From Gemmatimonadetes bacterium T265 (GTDB taxonomy: Bacteria > Gemmatimonadota > Gemmatimonadetes > Gemmatimonadales > Gemmatimonadaceae), in NCBI GenBank assembly GCA_019973575.1, contig BPUI01000002.1, positions 1,054,001-1,118,000 on the forward strand: 64,000 nucleotides of DNA, given 5' to 3'. Positions 51,774 through 60,409 of this stretch are shown here, piece after piece (within the stretch, counting starts at the first letter, position 1; the number at the start of each line of letters is the position of its first letter). The position numbers and the translations under genes are program-made. The notes beneath the pieces are model-generated. The model saw only the letters and a list, made by a program, of their open reading frames with translations. It had not been told where the DNA came from and made no database searches.

Positions 51774-52258
51774 CGGCGCCACCGTGCGACGGCGACTGGT
51801 CGGCGGGCCAGGACGACAGCGCCCCGGGGCGCAATCGTCGCCGAGTCGTTCTGAACCTCGAACTCGCACCAGCGGCCGGGTGTGCGGCGGTCCGCGTACG
51901 CGGCGAGGCGTGCACGCGTCGCGGTGCCGCTCGGCCTCGCGGCCACCTCGAGCAAGGCGCGAAACTGCTTGTCCGTGCTCGCGTCCACTGCCGCGGCGCC
52001 GAGCACGATGCCCGGTCCTCCGGCGCACGGACGCGCCATCAAGCGCTGGACGACGATCGGCTCTCCGTACGCGTGCGCGGACGCGTACATCGAATACGGT
52101 ACGAACGGCCACGCGTGCTCCTTCGCCTCGCTGCCGAACGGGATGATCGCCCAGGCCTGAGTGCCGAGCACGCTCGCGATGACGATCACCCGTCCGAGCA
52201 CTCGCGTTCGCACGGGGCGGATCTCAGGGTATGCGATTGCGTCGGGCGGTCGAGCCAT
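51770..52258 (-). CDS. Small membrane-anchored partner of the HTTM protein, function unknown
   Basis: About 162 aa from ATG 52258. One hydrophobic N-terminal segment (VLGRVIVIASVLGTQAWAII) is followed by a conserved-looking aromatic stretch (HAWPFVPYSMYASAHAYGE) and a mixed C-terminal domain of about 100 residues that should face the periplasm. WPF-x-Y-SMY-type sequences are seen in small proteins beside HTTM genes. It is ATGA-coupled to the HTTM gene. A longer in-frame start (52,447) gives an Arg-rich tail unlike protein. The 239-bp gap to yqeY shows no clear promoter. Confidence 0.65.
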   Translation of the reverse strand: MARPPDAIAYPEIRPVRTRVLGRVIVIASVLGTQAWAIIPFGSEAKEHAWPFVPYSMYASAHAYGEPIVVQRLMARPCAGGPGIVLGAAAVDASTDKQFRALLEVAARPSGTATRARLAAYADRRTPGRWCEFEVQNDSATIAPRGAVVLARRPVAVARWRR

Positions 52259-52497
52259 CCGTTCCTCGTCGTCAGCAGGCGCGATTCGGCGCGGTCGCAC
52301 GAGAGTACCGCGCCGACGGCACGGCGGCAATTCGACGCCGCGTGCGACGGTCGTCGTACCCCGCCGGCCGGATCTCCTTTCCGCGTCGTCCCTTGTCGTG
52401 GCCGTTCGCGCGCCGCACGTTACCCCGCCGGTGCGAATGCGGGCCACACGCGCCGTGCAGCGCCGGGGCGCCGCGCCGTCACTCCTCTCACGTGTCC

Positions 52498-52944
52498 ATG
52501 TCCGAACTCGCCGACCGTCTCCAGGCCGACCTCAACGCCTCGCGCAAGGCGCAGGACAAGCCGCTCACGCTCGTGCTCGGCTCGCTGCTCGCGGACGTGA
52601 AGAACCGGCGCATCGAACTGCGCCGGGATCCGACCGACGACGAGGTGATCGACCTCGTCCGGCGCGGCATCAAACGCCGCCGCGAGTCGGTCGAGATGTA
52701 CCGCACCGGCGGCCGTGAGGACCTCGAAGCCAAGGAGTCGGCCGAGATCGCGATCCTCGAACGCTACCTGCCGCCCGCGGTCGACGAGGCCGAGATCCGC
52801 GCCGCCGCCCGCGCGGTGGTGAGCGGCGGGGCGGGGAACCTCGGCGCGATCATGGGCCGCCTGATAGGCCAGTACAAGGGTCGGGTCGACGGCTCGGTGC
52901 TCAACCGGATCGCGCGCGAGGAGCTGGCCGCCGGCATGAGCTGA
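52498..52944 (+). CDS. YqeY/GatB-like domain protein
   Basis: 148 aa, the usual length of YqeY. MSELADRLQADLNASRKAQD at the start, LGSLLADVKNRRIEL near residue 26, DEVIDLVRRGIKRRRESVEM near 49, ILERYLPPAVDEAEI near 81 and MGRLIGQYKGRVDGSVLNR near 117 follow family order. It resembles the tail domain of the amidotransferase subunit GatB; a role in tRNA-related metabolism is suspected but not established. It lies 48 bp before mutS2, which has its own -10-like box. Confidence 0.9.
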   Translation: MSELADRLQADLNASRKAQDKPLTLVLGSLLADVKNRRIELRRDPTDDEVIDLVRRGIKRRRESVEMYRTGGREDLEAKESAEIAILERYLPPAVDEAEIRAAARAVVSGGAGNLGAIMGRLIGQYKGRVDGSVLNRIAREELAAGMS

Positions 52945-52979
52945 CGAGCGGCGGCGCGATCGGAGCGCGCGGGGTGGGG

Positions 52980-52985
52980 TAATAT
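52980..52985 (+). promoter_or_regulatory. Minus-10-like TAATAT, candidate leaderless promoter for mutS2
   Basis: TAATAT (TANNNT) ends exactly 7 nt before ATG 52993. A GTG at 52,990 would be 4 nt away. No -35 box or ribosome-binding site is visible. Confidence 0.5.
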
Positions 52986-52992
52986 CCGGGTG

Positions 52993-55422
52993 ATGAATTC
53001 GCACGCCCTAACCGTTCTCGAGTACCCGCGCGTCCTCGCCGTCGTCGCGGACCGGGCGACCTCCACGCTCGGGGCCGCCCGGCTCCGCGCTTTCACCCCG
53101 TCCGCCGACATCCCGTGGCTCGATGGGGAGCACCGCCGGGTCGCCGCGGTCCGCGCGCTCGTGACGAGCGAGGGCGGCTGGTCGCCCGAGCCCACCCCGG
53201 ACCTGACCGAGCCGCTCGCGCGCCTCCGCATCGTCGGCACGGTGTGGAGCGGCCAGGAGCTGGTGCAGGGCGCGACGCTGCTCCGCTCGGCGCGGCGGAC
53301 GCGCGACGCGCTCGCCGACCCCAAGCGCCCGGTGATCGTCGCCGCCGTGCTCGCGCCGCTCGGCGACCGGCTGCCGAGTGCCTCGCGCATGGAACAGCAG
53401 ATCGCGCACGCGGTCGCCGACGACGGGACCGTGCGCGACGAGGCCAGTCCGGTGCTCCGGAGCGTGCGGCGCGAGCTGCGCGGCGCGCAGGGCGAGCTGA
53501 TCGCGCTGCTCGAACGCGCGATCGGCCGCCTCGAGCCGCACCAGCAGGTGCCGGACGGGTCGGTGACGGTGCGCAACGGGCGCTACGTCATCCCGGTCCG
53601 TGCGGCCGCGCGCGGCGCGGTCGGCGGCATCGTCCAGGACGTCTCGAGCACCGGCGCGACGCTCTTCGTCGAGCCGCCGGCGGCCGTCGAGTTCGGCAAC
53701 CGGATCCGCGAGCTGGAGGCGCGCGAGGCCGGCGAGGTGCAGCGGATCCTCGCCGAGCTGACGGACGAGTTGCGCCCGAGGCGCGAGGCGATGCTCGACG
53801 CGTTAGACGTGCTGGTCGCGCTCGACACGCTCTACGCGCGTGCGCGCTTCGCGACCGAGTTCGCTTGTGCGCCGTGCGACCTCGTGCCGGCCGGCGAGGG
53901 CTTCGGAATCGTCAACGGACGGCACCCGCTCCTGCTCGCGCAGGGCGCGCCCGTCGTCCCGTTCGACCTCGCGATGGACGCGGCCGAGCACACGCTGCTC
54001 GTGTCGGGGCCGAACACCGGCGGCAAGACGGTGCTGCTCAAGGCCCTCGCGCTCATCTCGCTGCTCGTGCAGAGCGGGATCCCGGCGCCGGTCGGCGACG
54101 CGAGCCGGGTGGCCGTGTTCGACGACTTCTTCGCGGACGTCGGCGACGAGCAGAGCCTGCAGGCGTCACTCTCGACCTTCTCGGCGCATCTCAAGAACCT
54201 CACCGAGATCGTCGCCGCCGCGACGCACGCGTCGCTGGTGCTCATCGACGAGCTCGGGTCGGGCACCGACCCGGTCGAGGGGGCGGCGTTAGGCGCGTCG
54301 GTGCTCGAGGAGCTCACGGGCCGCGGCACGACGACGATCGCGACGACGCACCTCGGCGCGCTGAAGGAGCTCGCGACCGACGTGCGCGGCGTCGTGAATG
54401 CGTCGCTCCAGTTCGACGCAGTCGCTCTGGCGCCGACCTACCGGCTGCTGAAGGGCGTGCCGGGGCGCTCGTACGGCCTCTCGATCGCCCGCCGCCTCAA
54501 CATGCCCGACGCAATCGTCGAGCGCGCGGTCGAGCGGATCCCCAAGGGGGAGCGCGACGTCGACGCGTTGCTCGCCGACCTGGAAGTGCGCGAGAAAGCG
54601 CTTGAGGACCGCGAGAAGCTCGCGGAGGAGCTCGTGGACAGCGGGCGCGCGCGCGCGCAGCGGCTCGCCGAGCGCGAGAAGGCCGTCCGCGACCGCGAGC
54701 GTACCGTCGAGCGCGAGGCGCGGGCCGACGCGCGGCGCCACCTCCTCGACGCCCGCAAGCAGGTCGACCGACTCCTGGGCGACCTGAAGACCGCCGCCGC
54801 GGAGCTCGCGGGCGTCACGCGGGCCGAGCTGGACGAGCGCGCGCGGGCGGCGCGGCGCCGCGCCGAGGAGCTCGCGGCCGGGCAGCAGGAGCACCTGGAA
54901 CGGCTCGACCGCGAGGAGCGTAACGTCGCGCGCCGCGACGGCCAGCACGCGCGCGGGAACGGCGCGCGCACCGCGCCGCCGTCGGCGGGGGACACGGTCG
55001 TCGTCGAGACGTTGGGCGGGAAGCTCGGGCGGCTCGTCGAGGTGCGCGGCAAGGAAGCCGTCGTGTCCGTCGGCGCATTGAAGCTGACCGTCCCGATCGT
55101 CGCCGTGACGAAGACGTCGCAGGCGATCCCGAAGCCCGAGGTCGTCGTGCCCGCGGTCGGGTCCTTCCCGGAGGTGCGCGCGTCGAGCGAGGTGGACCTG
55201 CGCGGCATCCGCGCCGACGAGGTCGACGACGCGCTGCTGCCGGCGATCGACGCCGCGGTGCACGCGGACCTGCGCCACCTCCGCATCATCCACGGCAAGG
55301 GCACCGGCGCACTGCGCGAGCGCGTGACCGAATTGCTGCGCAAGGACACGCGCGCGCGCTCGTTCCGCATGGGGCTCTGGAACGAGGGCGGCTCGGGGGT
55401 GACCGTCGTGGACCTCGAGTGA
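52993..55422 (+). CDS. mutS2: Endonuclease MutS2
   Basis: 809 aa. The core and clamp regions (1-330) lack the MutS mismatch-recognition domain. The ATPase has Walker A LLVSGPNTGGKTVLLKAL near residue 335, the FADVGDEQSLQASLSTFS step near 378 and Walker B LVLIDELGSGTDPVEGAAL near 415. A long charged coiled coil (about 510-645) leads to a KOW-like part and the C-terminal Smr nuclease domain with EVDLRGIRADE near 736 and LRIIHGKGTGALR near 758. MutS2 acts on branched DNA and collided ribosomes rather than mismatch repair. ATG 52993 is supported by the promoter spacing. Confidence 0.93.
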   Translation: MNSHALTVLEYPRVLAVVADRATSTLGAARLRAFTPSADIPWLDGEHRRVAAVRALVTSEGGWSPEPTPDLTEPLARLRIVGTVWSGQELVQGATLLRSARRTRDALADPKRPVIVAAVLAPLGDRLPSASRMEQQIAHAVADDGTVRDEASPVLRSVRRELRGAQGELIALLERAIGRLEPHQQVPDGSVTVRNGRYVIPVRAAARGAVGGIVQDVSSTGATLFVEPPAAVEFGNRIRELEAREAGEVQRILAELTDELRPRREAMLDALDVLVALDTLYARARFATEFACAPCDLVPAGEGFGIVNGRHPLLLAQGAPVVPFDLAMDAAEHTLLVSGPNTGGKTVLLKALALISLLVQSGIPAPVGDASRVAVFDDFFADVGDEQSLQASLSTFSAHLKNLTEIVAAATHASLVLIDELGSGTDPVEGAALGASVLEELTGRGTTTIATTHLGALKELATDVRGVVNASLQFDAVALAPTYRLLKGVPGRSYGLSIARRLNMPDAIVERAVERIPKGERDVDALLADLEVREKALEDREKLAEELVDSGRARAQRLAEREKAVRDRERTVEREARADARRHLLDARKQVDRLLGDLKTAAAELAGVTRAELDERARAARRRAEELAAGQQEHLERLDREERNVARRDGQHARGNGARTAPPSAGDTVVVETLGGKLGRLVEVRGKEAVVSVGALKLTVPIVAVTKTSQAIPKPEVVVPAVGSFPEVRASSEVDLRGIRADEVDDALLPAIDAAVHADLRHLRIIHGKGTGALRERVTELLRKDTRARSFRMGLWNEGGSGVTVVDLE

Positions 55423-55438
55423 CGCGCGGCACCGCGGT

Positions 55439-57478
55439 ATGATCACCCCCGAGAGCATCGAGCGCGTGCGCGAGGCGGCCGACATCGTCGAGATCGTCGG
55501 CGAGCACGTGAAGCTGAAGCGGAGCGGCTCCAGCTTCCGCGGCCCCTGCCCGTTCCACCACGGCACCGGGCCCAACTTCTCCGTCATCCCGCGGACCAAC
55601 GCGTACTACTGCTTCGTCTGCCACGCCAAGGGCGACGTGATCGGCTTCGTGCGCGACCACCTCGGCATGGACTTCGTCGACGCCGTGAAGTACGTCGCCG
55701 ACCGCGCCGGGGTCGAGGTGCAGGAAACGCGCAACCCGCGCGCGGCCGAGGAGCGCGACGCGCGCGAGCCGCTCTGGGAGGCGACCGCGGCGGCGGCCGA
55801 GCTCTTCCGCGCGACGCTCTGGGAGGACGCGGAGGCGCAGAGCGCGCGCGACTACCTCGCCTCGCGCGGCGTCGGCCGCGAGGAGGCGGACCGCTTCGGG
55901 CTGGGGTACGCGTGGCGCGACGGGGCGCGCTGGGCCGAGCGGCTGCGCGCGTTAGGCCACGACGACGCGCGGCTCGTCGACGTCGGGCTGCTCCGCCGGC
56001 GCGACGACCGCGGGGACGAGACGTTCCCGTACTTCCGCGGGCGCCTGATGATCCCGATCCAGGACGCGGGCGGGCGGACGGTCGGCTTCGGCGGGCGGGT
56101 GATCGGTCAGGGCGAGCCGAAGTACCTCAACTCGCCCCAGGGCATGCTCTTCGACAAGGGGCGGCAGCTCTACGGGCTCTCGTGGGCCAAGCACCCGATC
56201 CGCAAGGCGGAGCGCGCGCTCGTCGTCGAGGGCTACTTCGACGCGATCCGGCTCGCGCTCGCCGGCGTCGAGGAGGCGGTCGCGCCGTTAGGCACGGCGA
56301 TGACCGAGGCGCAGGCGGCGCTCGTTGCGAAGCTCACGCGGAACGTCTTCCTCGTCTACGACAGCGACGCCGCGGGCCTCAAGGCGACCGTCCGCGCCGG
56401 GCACGAGCTGCTCCGGCTCGGCGTCGCGCCGCGCGTCGTCTCGCTCCCCGGCGGCGAGGACCCCGACACGTTCGTGCGGACGCACGGGCGAGACGCGATG
56501 GAGGCCGCGCTCGCGCAGGGGCTCGACCTGCTCGACTGGCAGCTCCTGCTCCTGCAGCGCCGCGCGTACTTCGCGGACCTACACCGGACGCGGCAGGCGA
56601 TCGACAAGCTCCTGCCGACGGTGCGCGCGGCGAGCGACCCGGTGACGCGCGACCTCTACATCGCGAAGCTGGCCGAAGTCACGCGCCTCGACCGCGACGT
56701 CCTGCAGCGCGAGGTCGACGCGCCGCCGCAGCGCGCGTCCGGCGCTGCTCCCGCGCCGGGCGCGCGGCCGTCGCCGACCAATGGCGGCGCGCCCGCGGCG
56801 CCCGTGGATCCGACGCGCGGGCCGCCGCGCGCCGTGTGCGAGGTGAGCGCCGACGGGGTCGAGTACGTGACCGCGCCCCCCGCGCGCGAGGACCGGCCCG
56901 GCTTTCGCCCTTTCGTCCCGCGGAGCCAGCGCGGGCGGCGTGCCGAAGAGTGGGTGAGCGTCAAGGCCGTGCCGCGCGTGCCACTCGACGCCAACGTGCG
57001 ACGCGCGGAGCGGTACCTGATCCGCGCGATGGTGCAGGATCGGGCGCTCGTCGAGACCGTCGCCGAACGCTGGCAGCCCGAGGCCTTTTTCGAGGACGCG
57101 TTTCGCGAGCTGTTCGGCCGGTTGCTCGCCGATCCCTACAAGCCGCTCGACGACGCGACCGAGGGATTCCCCGAGCACGCGATGCGCGCGATCGACGAGG
57201 CGGTGAGCGAGCACGACCCGACGCCCGATCTCACCGTCGCGAGCTGGTTGCAGAAGCTCCAGGTCTGGGCACTCGACGCCGAGAAGACACAGATCCTCCG
57301 CCGCTTCGCCGCAACGGACGCGCCGCTGCGCGACGACGAAAAGGACGCGCTCACCGAGCGGATGCGCGCGTTGCAGGCCGAGCGCGCCGCGCTCTCGCCT
57401 ACGTTCGCCCGCGTCGCCGGTTTCCTGAGGAACGTCGCAGACGAACGACCCGCGGGTAACGGCCCCGGCCCGGCGTAG
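55439..57478 (+). CDS. dnaG: DNA primase DnaG
   Basis: 679-aa primase. The zinc-binding domain is CPFHHGTGPNFSVIPRTNAY followed by CFVCHAKGD (C-x2-H and C-x2-C ligands, residues 38-65). The catalytic core has a Toprim domain with ALVVEGYFDAIRLALAGVEE near 262 and VFLVYDSDAAGLKATVRAG near 305, plus RLMIPIQDAGGRTVGFGGRV near 200. A disordered Pro/Ala linker (about 425-460) precedes the helicase-binding C-terminal domain. It starts at ATG 55439, 16 bp after mutS2. Confidence 0.95.
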   Translation: MITPESIERVREAADIVEIVGEHVKLKRSGSSFRGPCPFHHGTGPNFSVIPRTNAYYCFVCHAKGDVIGFVRDHLGMDFVDAVKYVADRAGVEVQETRNPRAAEERDAREPLWEATAAAAELFRATLWEDAEAQSARDYLASRGVGREEADRFGLGYAWRDGARWAERLRALGHDDARLVDVGLLRRRDDRGDETFPYFRGRLMIPIQDAGGRTVGFGGRVIGQGEPKYLNSPQGMLFDKGRQLYGLSWAKHPIRKAERALVVEGYFDAIRLALAGVEEAVAPLGTAMTEAQAALVAKLTRNVFLVYDSDAAGLKATVRAGHELLRLGVAPRVVSLPGGEDPDTFVRTHGRDAMEAALAQGLDLLDWQLLLLQRRAYFADLHRTRQAIDKLLPTVRAASDPVTRDLYIAKLAEVTRLDRDVLQREVDAPPQRASGAAPAPGARPSPTNGGAPAAPVDPTRGPPRAVCEVSADGVEYVTAPPAREDRPGFRPFVPRSQRGRRAEEWVSVKAVPRVPLDANVRRAERYLIRAMVQDRALVETVAERWQPEAFFEDAFRELFGRLLADPYKPLDDATEGFPEHAMRAIDEAVSEHDPTPDLTVASWLQKLQVWALDAEKTQILRRFAATDAPLRDDEKDALTERMRALQAERAALSPTFARVAGFLRNVADERPAGNGPGPA

Positions 57479-57527
57479 CACGTTGGAGCGGCGGTCGCAA
57501 CCGGGTTCCGCGCCCCGCGTGTGCCGG

Positions 57528-57533
57528 TAGATT
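57528..57533 (+). promoter_or_regulatory. Minus-10-like TAGATT, candidate leaderless promoter for recJ
   Basis: TAGATT (TANNNT) ends 7 nt before GTG 57541. TTCCGC at 57506-57511 is a poor -35 candidate 16 bp upstream. Confidence 0.45.
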
Positions 57534-57540
57534 GGCCCGC

Positions 57541-59322
57541 GTGCCCGCCTCCGCCGCCCCCCGCCCGGCCGTCCGCCCCCGGCCGCGGCCGCGCTGGACC
57601 GTCGCCCCGGCGCCCGACGCGGCGCTCGTCGCCTCGCTCGCCGCGGGGCTCCAGCTCCCCGAGACCGTCTGCCAGTTGCTCGCCGTGCGCGGGCACCGCG
57701 CGGTCGACACGGCCAAGCTTTACCTCCGGCCCCGTCTCGACCAGCTGCACGCGCCCGACCGCCTCGACGGCGTCGCCAGCGCCGCCGAGCGGCTTGCGAC
57801 CGCGGTGCGCCGCGGGGAAACGGTGCTCGTGCACGGCGACTACGACGTCGACGGCATGTGCTCGACGGCGATCATGGTGCGCGTGCTGCGCGCGGTCGGC
57901 GGCAGGGTCGTCCCGTTCATCCCGGACCGGCTGACCGACGGCTACGATCTGACCGACGCGGGCGTGCGCGCGGCGCAGGCGGCCGGTGCGGTGGTGGTGC
58001 TCACCTGCGATTGCGGAACGAGCGCGCACGGGCCGGTCGCGGCGCTCTGCGCCGCCGGCATCGACGTGATCGTCAGCGACCACCACCTTCCCGGGCACGG
58101 GCGCGACGTGCCCGCCTGCCACGCGGTGCTCAACCCCAACGCGCCGGGTACCAACTACCCCGACTCGGACCGCGGGCTGTGTGCCGCCGGCGTCGCGTTC
58201 AAGCTCGCGCTCGCCGTCGTCCATGCGTTAGGCGTGAACGACGCGCTCGTCTGGCGCCAGCTCGACCTCGTCGCGCTCGCGACGATCGCCGACGTCGCGC
58301 CGCTGCGCGGCGAGAACCGCGTGCTCGCGCGCTACGGGCTGAAGCTGATGGCCGAGTCGCCGAACGTCGGACTGCGCGCGCTGGTGCGCGCGGCCGGCCT
58401 CGACGCGAAGCCGCTCACGGCCGGCCGCGTCGGCTTCATCCTCGCCCCGCGTCTGAACGCCGTCGGCCGGCTCGGCTCGGCGCTGCGCGGTGTCGAGCTG
58501 CTGACGACCGACGACCCGCACGCGGCGAACGCGATCGCGCGTGAGCTCGAGGAGCTGAACCGCCGGCGCCAGGATCTCGACCGCGCGACGCTCGACGCCG
58601 CGCGGCGGCACGTCGACCGGCTCGACCTGGACGCGACGTACGGGCTCGTGATCGCCGGGGAGGGCTGGCACCCGGGGGTGATCGGGATCGTCGCGTCGCG
58701 CGTCGTCGAGGAGACGGGCCGTCCCGCGGTACTCGTCGCGGTCGAGAACGGGGTCGGGAAGGGGAGCGGGCGCTCGATCCCGGCCTTCGACCTGCACGAC
58801 GCACTCGCGGCGTGCGACGCGCGCGGGCTGTTCCGCCGCTTCGGCGGGCACAAGGCCGCCGCGGGCGTGACCCTCGACGCGGTGCAGGTGCCCGCGTTCG
58901 CCGAGGCGTTCGCGGCGGTGGCGCGCGAGCGCCTCACGACGGACCAACTCGTACCCGAGCTGCGCGTCGACCTCGAGGTACCGATAGACGCCGTGACCGA
59001 CGCGCTCGAGGCGACGCTGCGGCACCTCGAGCCGCACGGGATCGGGAACGCCGCCCCCGTGCTCGCCGTGCGCGGCGCGCGCCTCGCCGCACCGCCGCGG
59101 CCGGTCGGCGGCGACGGCGTGCGCCTCGCGTTCCGCACGCCCGACGGCGGCGAGATCGGCGCGATCGGGTGGGGGATGATCGACCGCGCCGACGGGCTCG
59201 ACGTGCACACGCCCGTGGACGTCGCGTTCCGCCTGGAGCGCGACGACTACCGCGGTGCGGACCGGCTACAGCTGCGGCTCGCCGACGTCGCGCCGGCGCG
59301 CGCCGCGGCCTACGCCGGCTGA
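57541..59322 (+). CDS. recJ: Single-stranded-DNA exonuclease RecJ
   Basis: 593-aa 5'-3' exonuclease used in recombination and repair. The DHH domain shows VLVHGDYDVDGMCSTAIM near residue 96 (motif I), VVLTCDCGTSAHGPV near 150 and VIVSDHHLPGHG near 178 (the DHH motif). LNAVGRLGSALRGVELL near 305 precedes the DHHA1 domain, with GEGWHPGVIGIVASR near 372 and FRRFGGHKAAAGVTL near 430. An OB-fold follows at the C-terminus. GTG 57541 is preferred over TTG 57532 because of the upstream TAGATT box. Confidence 0.94.
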   Translation: MPASAAPRPAVRPRPRPRWTVAPAPDAALVASLAAGLQLPETVCQLLAVRGHRAVDTAKLYLRPRLDQLHAPDRLDGVASAAERLATAVRRGETVLVHGDYDVDGMCSTAIMVRVLRAVGGRVVPFIPDRLTDGYDLTDAGVRAAQAAGAVVVLTCDCGTSAHGPVAALCAAGIDVIVSDHHLPGHGRDVPACHAVLNPNAPGTNYPDSDRGLCAAGVAFKLALAVVHALGVNDALVWRQLDLVALATIADVAPLRGENRVLARYGLKLMAESPNVGLRALVRAAGLDAKPLTAGRVGFILAPRLNAVGRLGSALRGVELLTTDDPHAANAIARELEELNRRRQDLDRATLDAARRHVDRLDLDATYGLVIAGEGWHPGVIGIVASRVVEETGRPAVLVAVENGVGKGSGRSIPAFDLHDALAACDARGLFRRFGGHKAAAGVTLDAVQVPAFAEAFAAVARERLTTDQLVPELRVDLEVPIDAVTDALEATLRHLEPHGIGNAAPVLAVRGARLAAPPRPVGGDGVRLAFRTPDGGEIGAIGWGMIDRADGLDVHTPVDVAFRLERDDYRGADRLQLRLADVAPARAAAYAG

Positions 59323-59333
59323 GGCGCGCGGCG

Positions 59334-59900
59334 GTGCGGATCGTCGCGGGGCGGTGGCGCGGACGCCCGATCGATGCGCCGCGCGACGCGCGCGTGCGCC
59401 CGACGTCGGACAAGGTGCGGGAGGCGTGGCTCAGCATCGTCGCGGCGGACGTCGCGGGCGCGGCGGCCGTCGACCTGTTCGCCGGCTCGGGCGCGTTAGG
59501 CATCGAGGCGCTCTCGCGCGGCGCGGCCTCCTGCGACTTCGTCGAGCTGAACGCGGCGTCGCTCCGCGCGCTCGGCGCGAACCTCGAGCGCGTCGCCGCC
59601 GGCGGCGCGGCCCGCGTGCGGCGCGGCGACGCGTTGCGGTTCGTCGAGGCGCTCCCGGCGTACGCCTACGACCTCGCGTTCGCCGACCCGCCGTACACGA
59701 CCGACGCCGCGGTGCGCGTGGCCGAGCGGTGGCTCGCGGTCCCGTTCGCGCGCGTCCTCGGCGTCGAGCACGACGCGCGAGTCGCCTTGCCTGGGGGTGG
59801 TGATTCCCGCAAGTACGGGACGACGCGCGTCACGTTTTACCGGGCCGACGACCCGGCGTGGGCGCCAGCGCCGGAAGCCGCGGCGGCCGCGGCCCCGTGA
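59334..59900 (+). CDS. rsmD: 16S rRNA (guanine966-N2)-methyltransferase
   Basis: 188 aa. RIVAGRWRGRPIDAP at the start and RPTSDKVREAWLSIV near residue 22 are typical of RsmD. Motif I is AVDLFAGSGALGIEALSRGA near 44, and the catalytic motif is FADPPYTTDAA near 120 (DPPY). It methylates G966 of 16S rRNA. The last 20 residues are Ala/Pro-rich. It overlaps coaD as GTGA, the pairing seen in many genomes. Confidence 0.92.
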   Translation: MRIVAGRWRGRPIDAPRDARVRPTSDKVREAWLSIVAADVAGAAAVDLFAGSGALGIEALSRGAASCDFVELNAASLRALGANLERVAAGGAARVRRGDALRFVEALPAYAYDLAFADPPYTTDAAVRVAERWLAVPFARVLGVEHDARVALPGGGDSRKYGTTRVTFYRADDPAWAPAPEAAAAAAP

Positions 59901-60409
59901 CGGAACGCCGGCCGCCGCGCACGGCCGTGTTCGCCGGCAGCTTCGACCCGGTCACGCGCGGCCATGTCGACCTCGTCCGCCGCGCGGCCGCGCTCTTCGA
60001 CCACGTCGTCGTCGCGGTGGCCGTGAATTCGGGGAAGCAGCCGCTCTTTTCGCTCGAGGAGCGCGCCGAGCTCGTGCGCGGCGCGCTGGCGGCCGAAGGC
60101 ATCGCGGCGGACGTTGCGGGACTCGACGGGTTGCTCGTCGCGTTCGCGCGCGGCGTCGGCGCGACGTTCCTCGTGCGGGGCGTCCGAAGCGTCGCGGACT
60201 TCGAGTACGAGCAGCAGATGGCGCGCATGAACCGGCACATTGCGCCGGCGATCGACACCGTCTTCCTCGCCCCCGCCCCCGAGCTCGCGTGGGTGAGCTC
60301 GACGCTGGTGCGCGAGGTCGCGCGGCTCGGCGAGCGCGTCGACGCGCTCGTCACGCCTAACGTGGCGGACGCGCTGCGCGCGAAGTTCGGCGGGCCGGAC
60401 CCCGCGTGA
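59897..60409 (+). CDS. coaD: Phosphopantetheine adenylyltransferase
   Basis: 170 aa. It adds AMP to 4'-phosphopantetheine in coenzyme A synthesis. Diagnostic motifs are VFAGSFDPVTRGHVDLVRRA near residue 10 (T/H-x-G-H nucleotidyl transfer site), FLVRGVRSVADFEYEQQM near 92, and LAWVSSTLVREVARLG near 128 (the ISSTxVRE site). GTG 59897 overlaps the rsmD stop as GTGA; an in-frame start at 59,858 would only lengthen into rsmD. It overlaps pta as GTGA. Confidence 0.95.
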   Translation: MTERRPPRTAVFAGSFDPVTRGHVDLVRRAAALFDHVVVAVAVNSGKQPLFSLEERAELVRGALAAEGIAADVAGLDGLLVAFARGVGATFLVRGVRSVADFEYEQQMARMNRHIAPAIDTVFLAPAPELAWVSSTLVREVARLGERVDALVTPNVADALRAKFGGPDPA

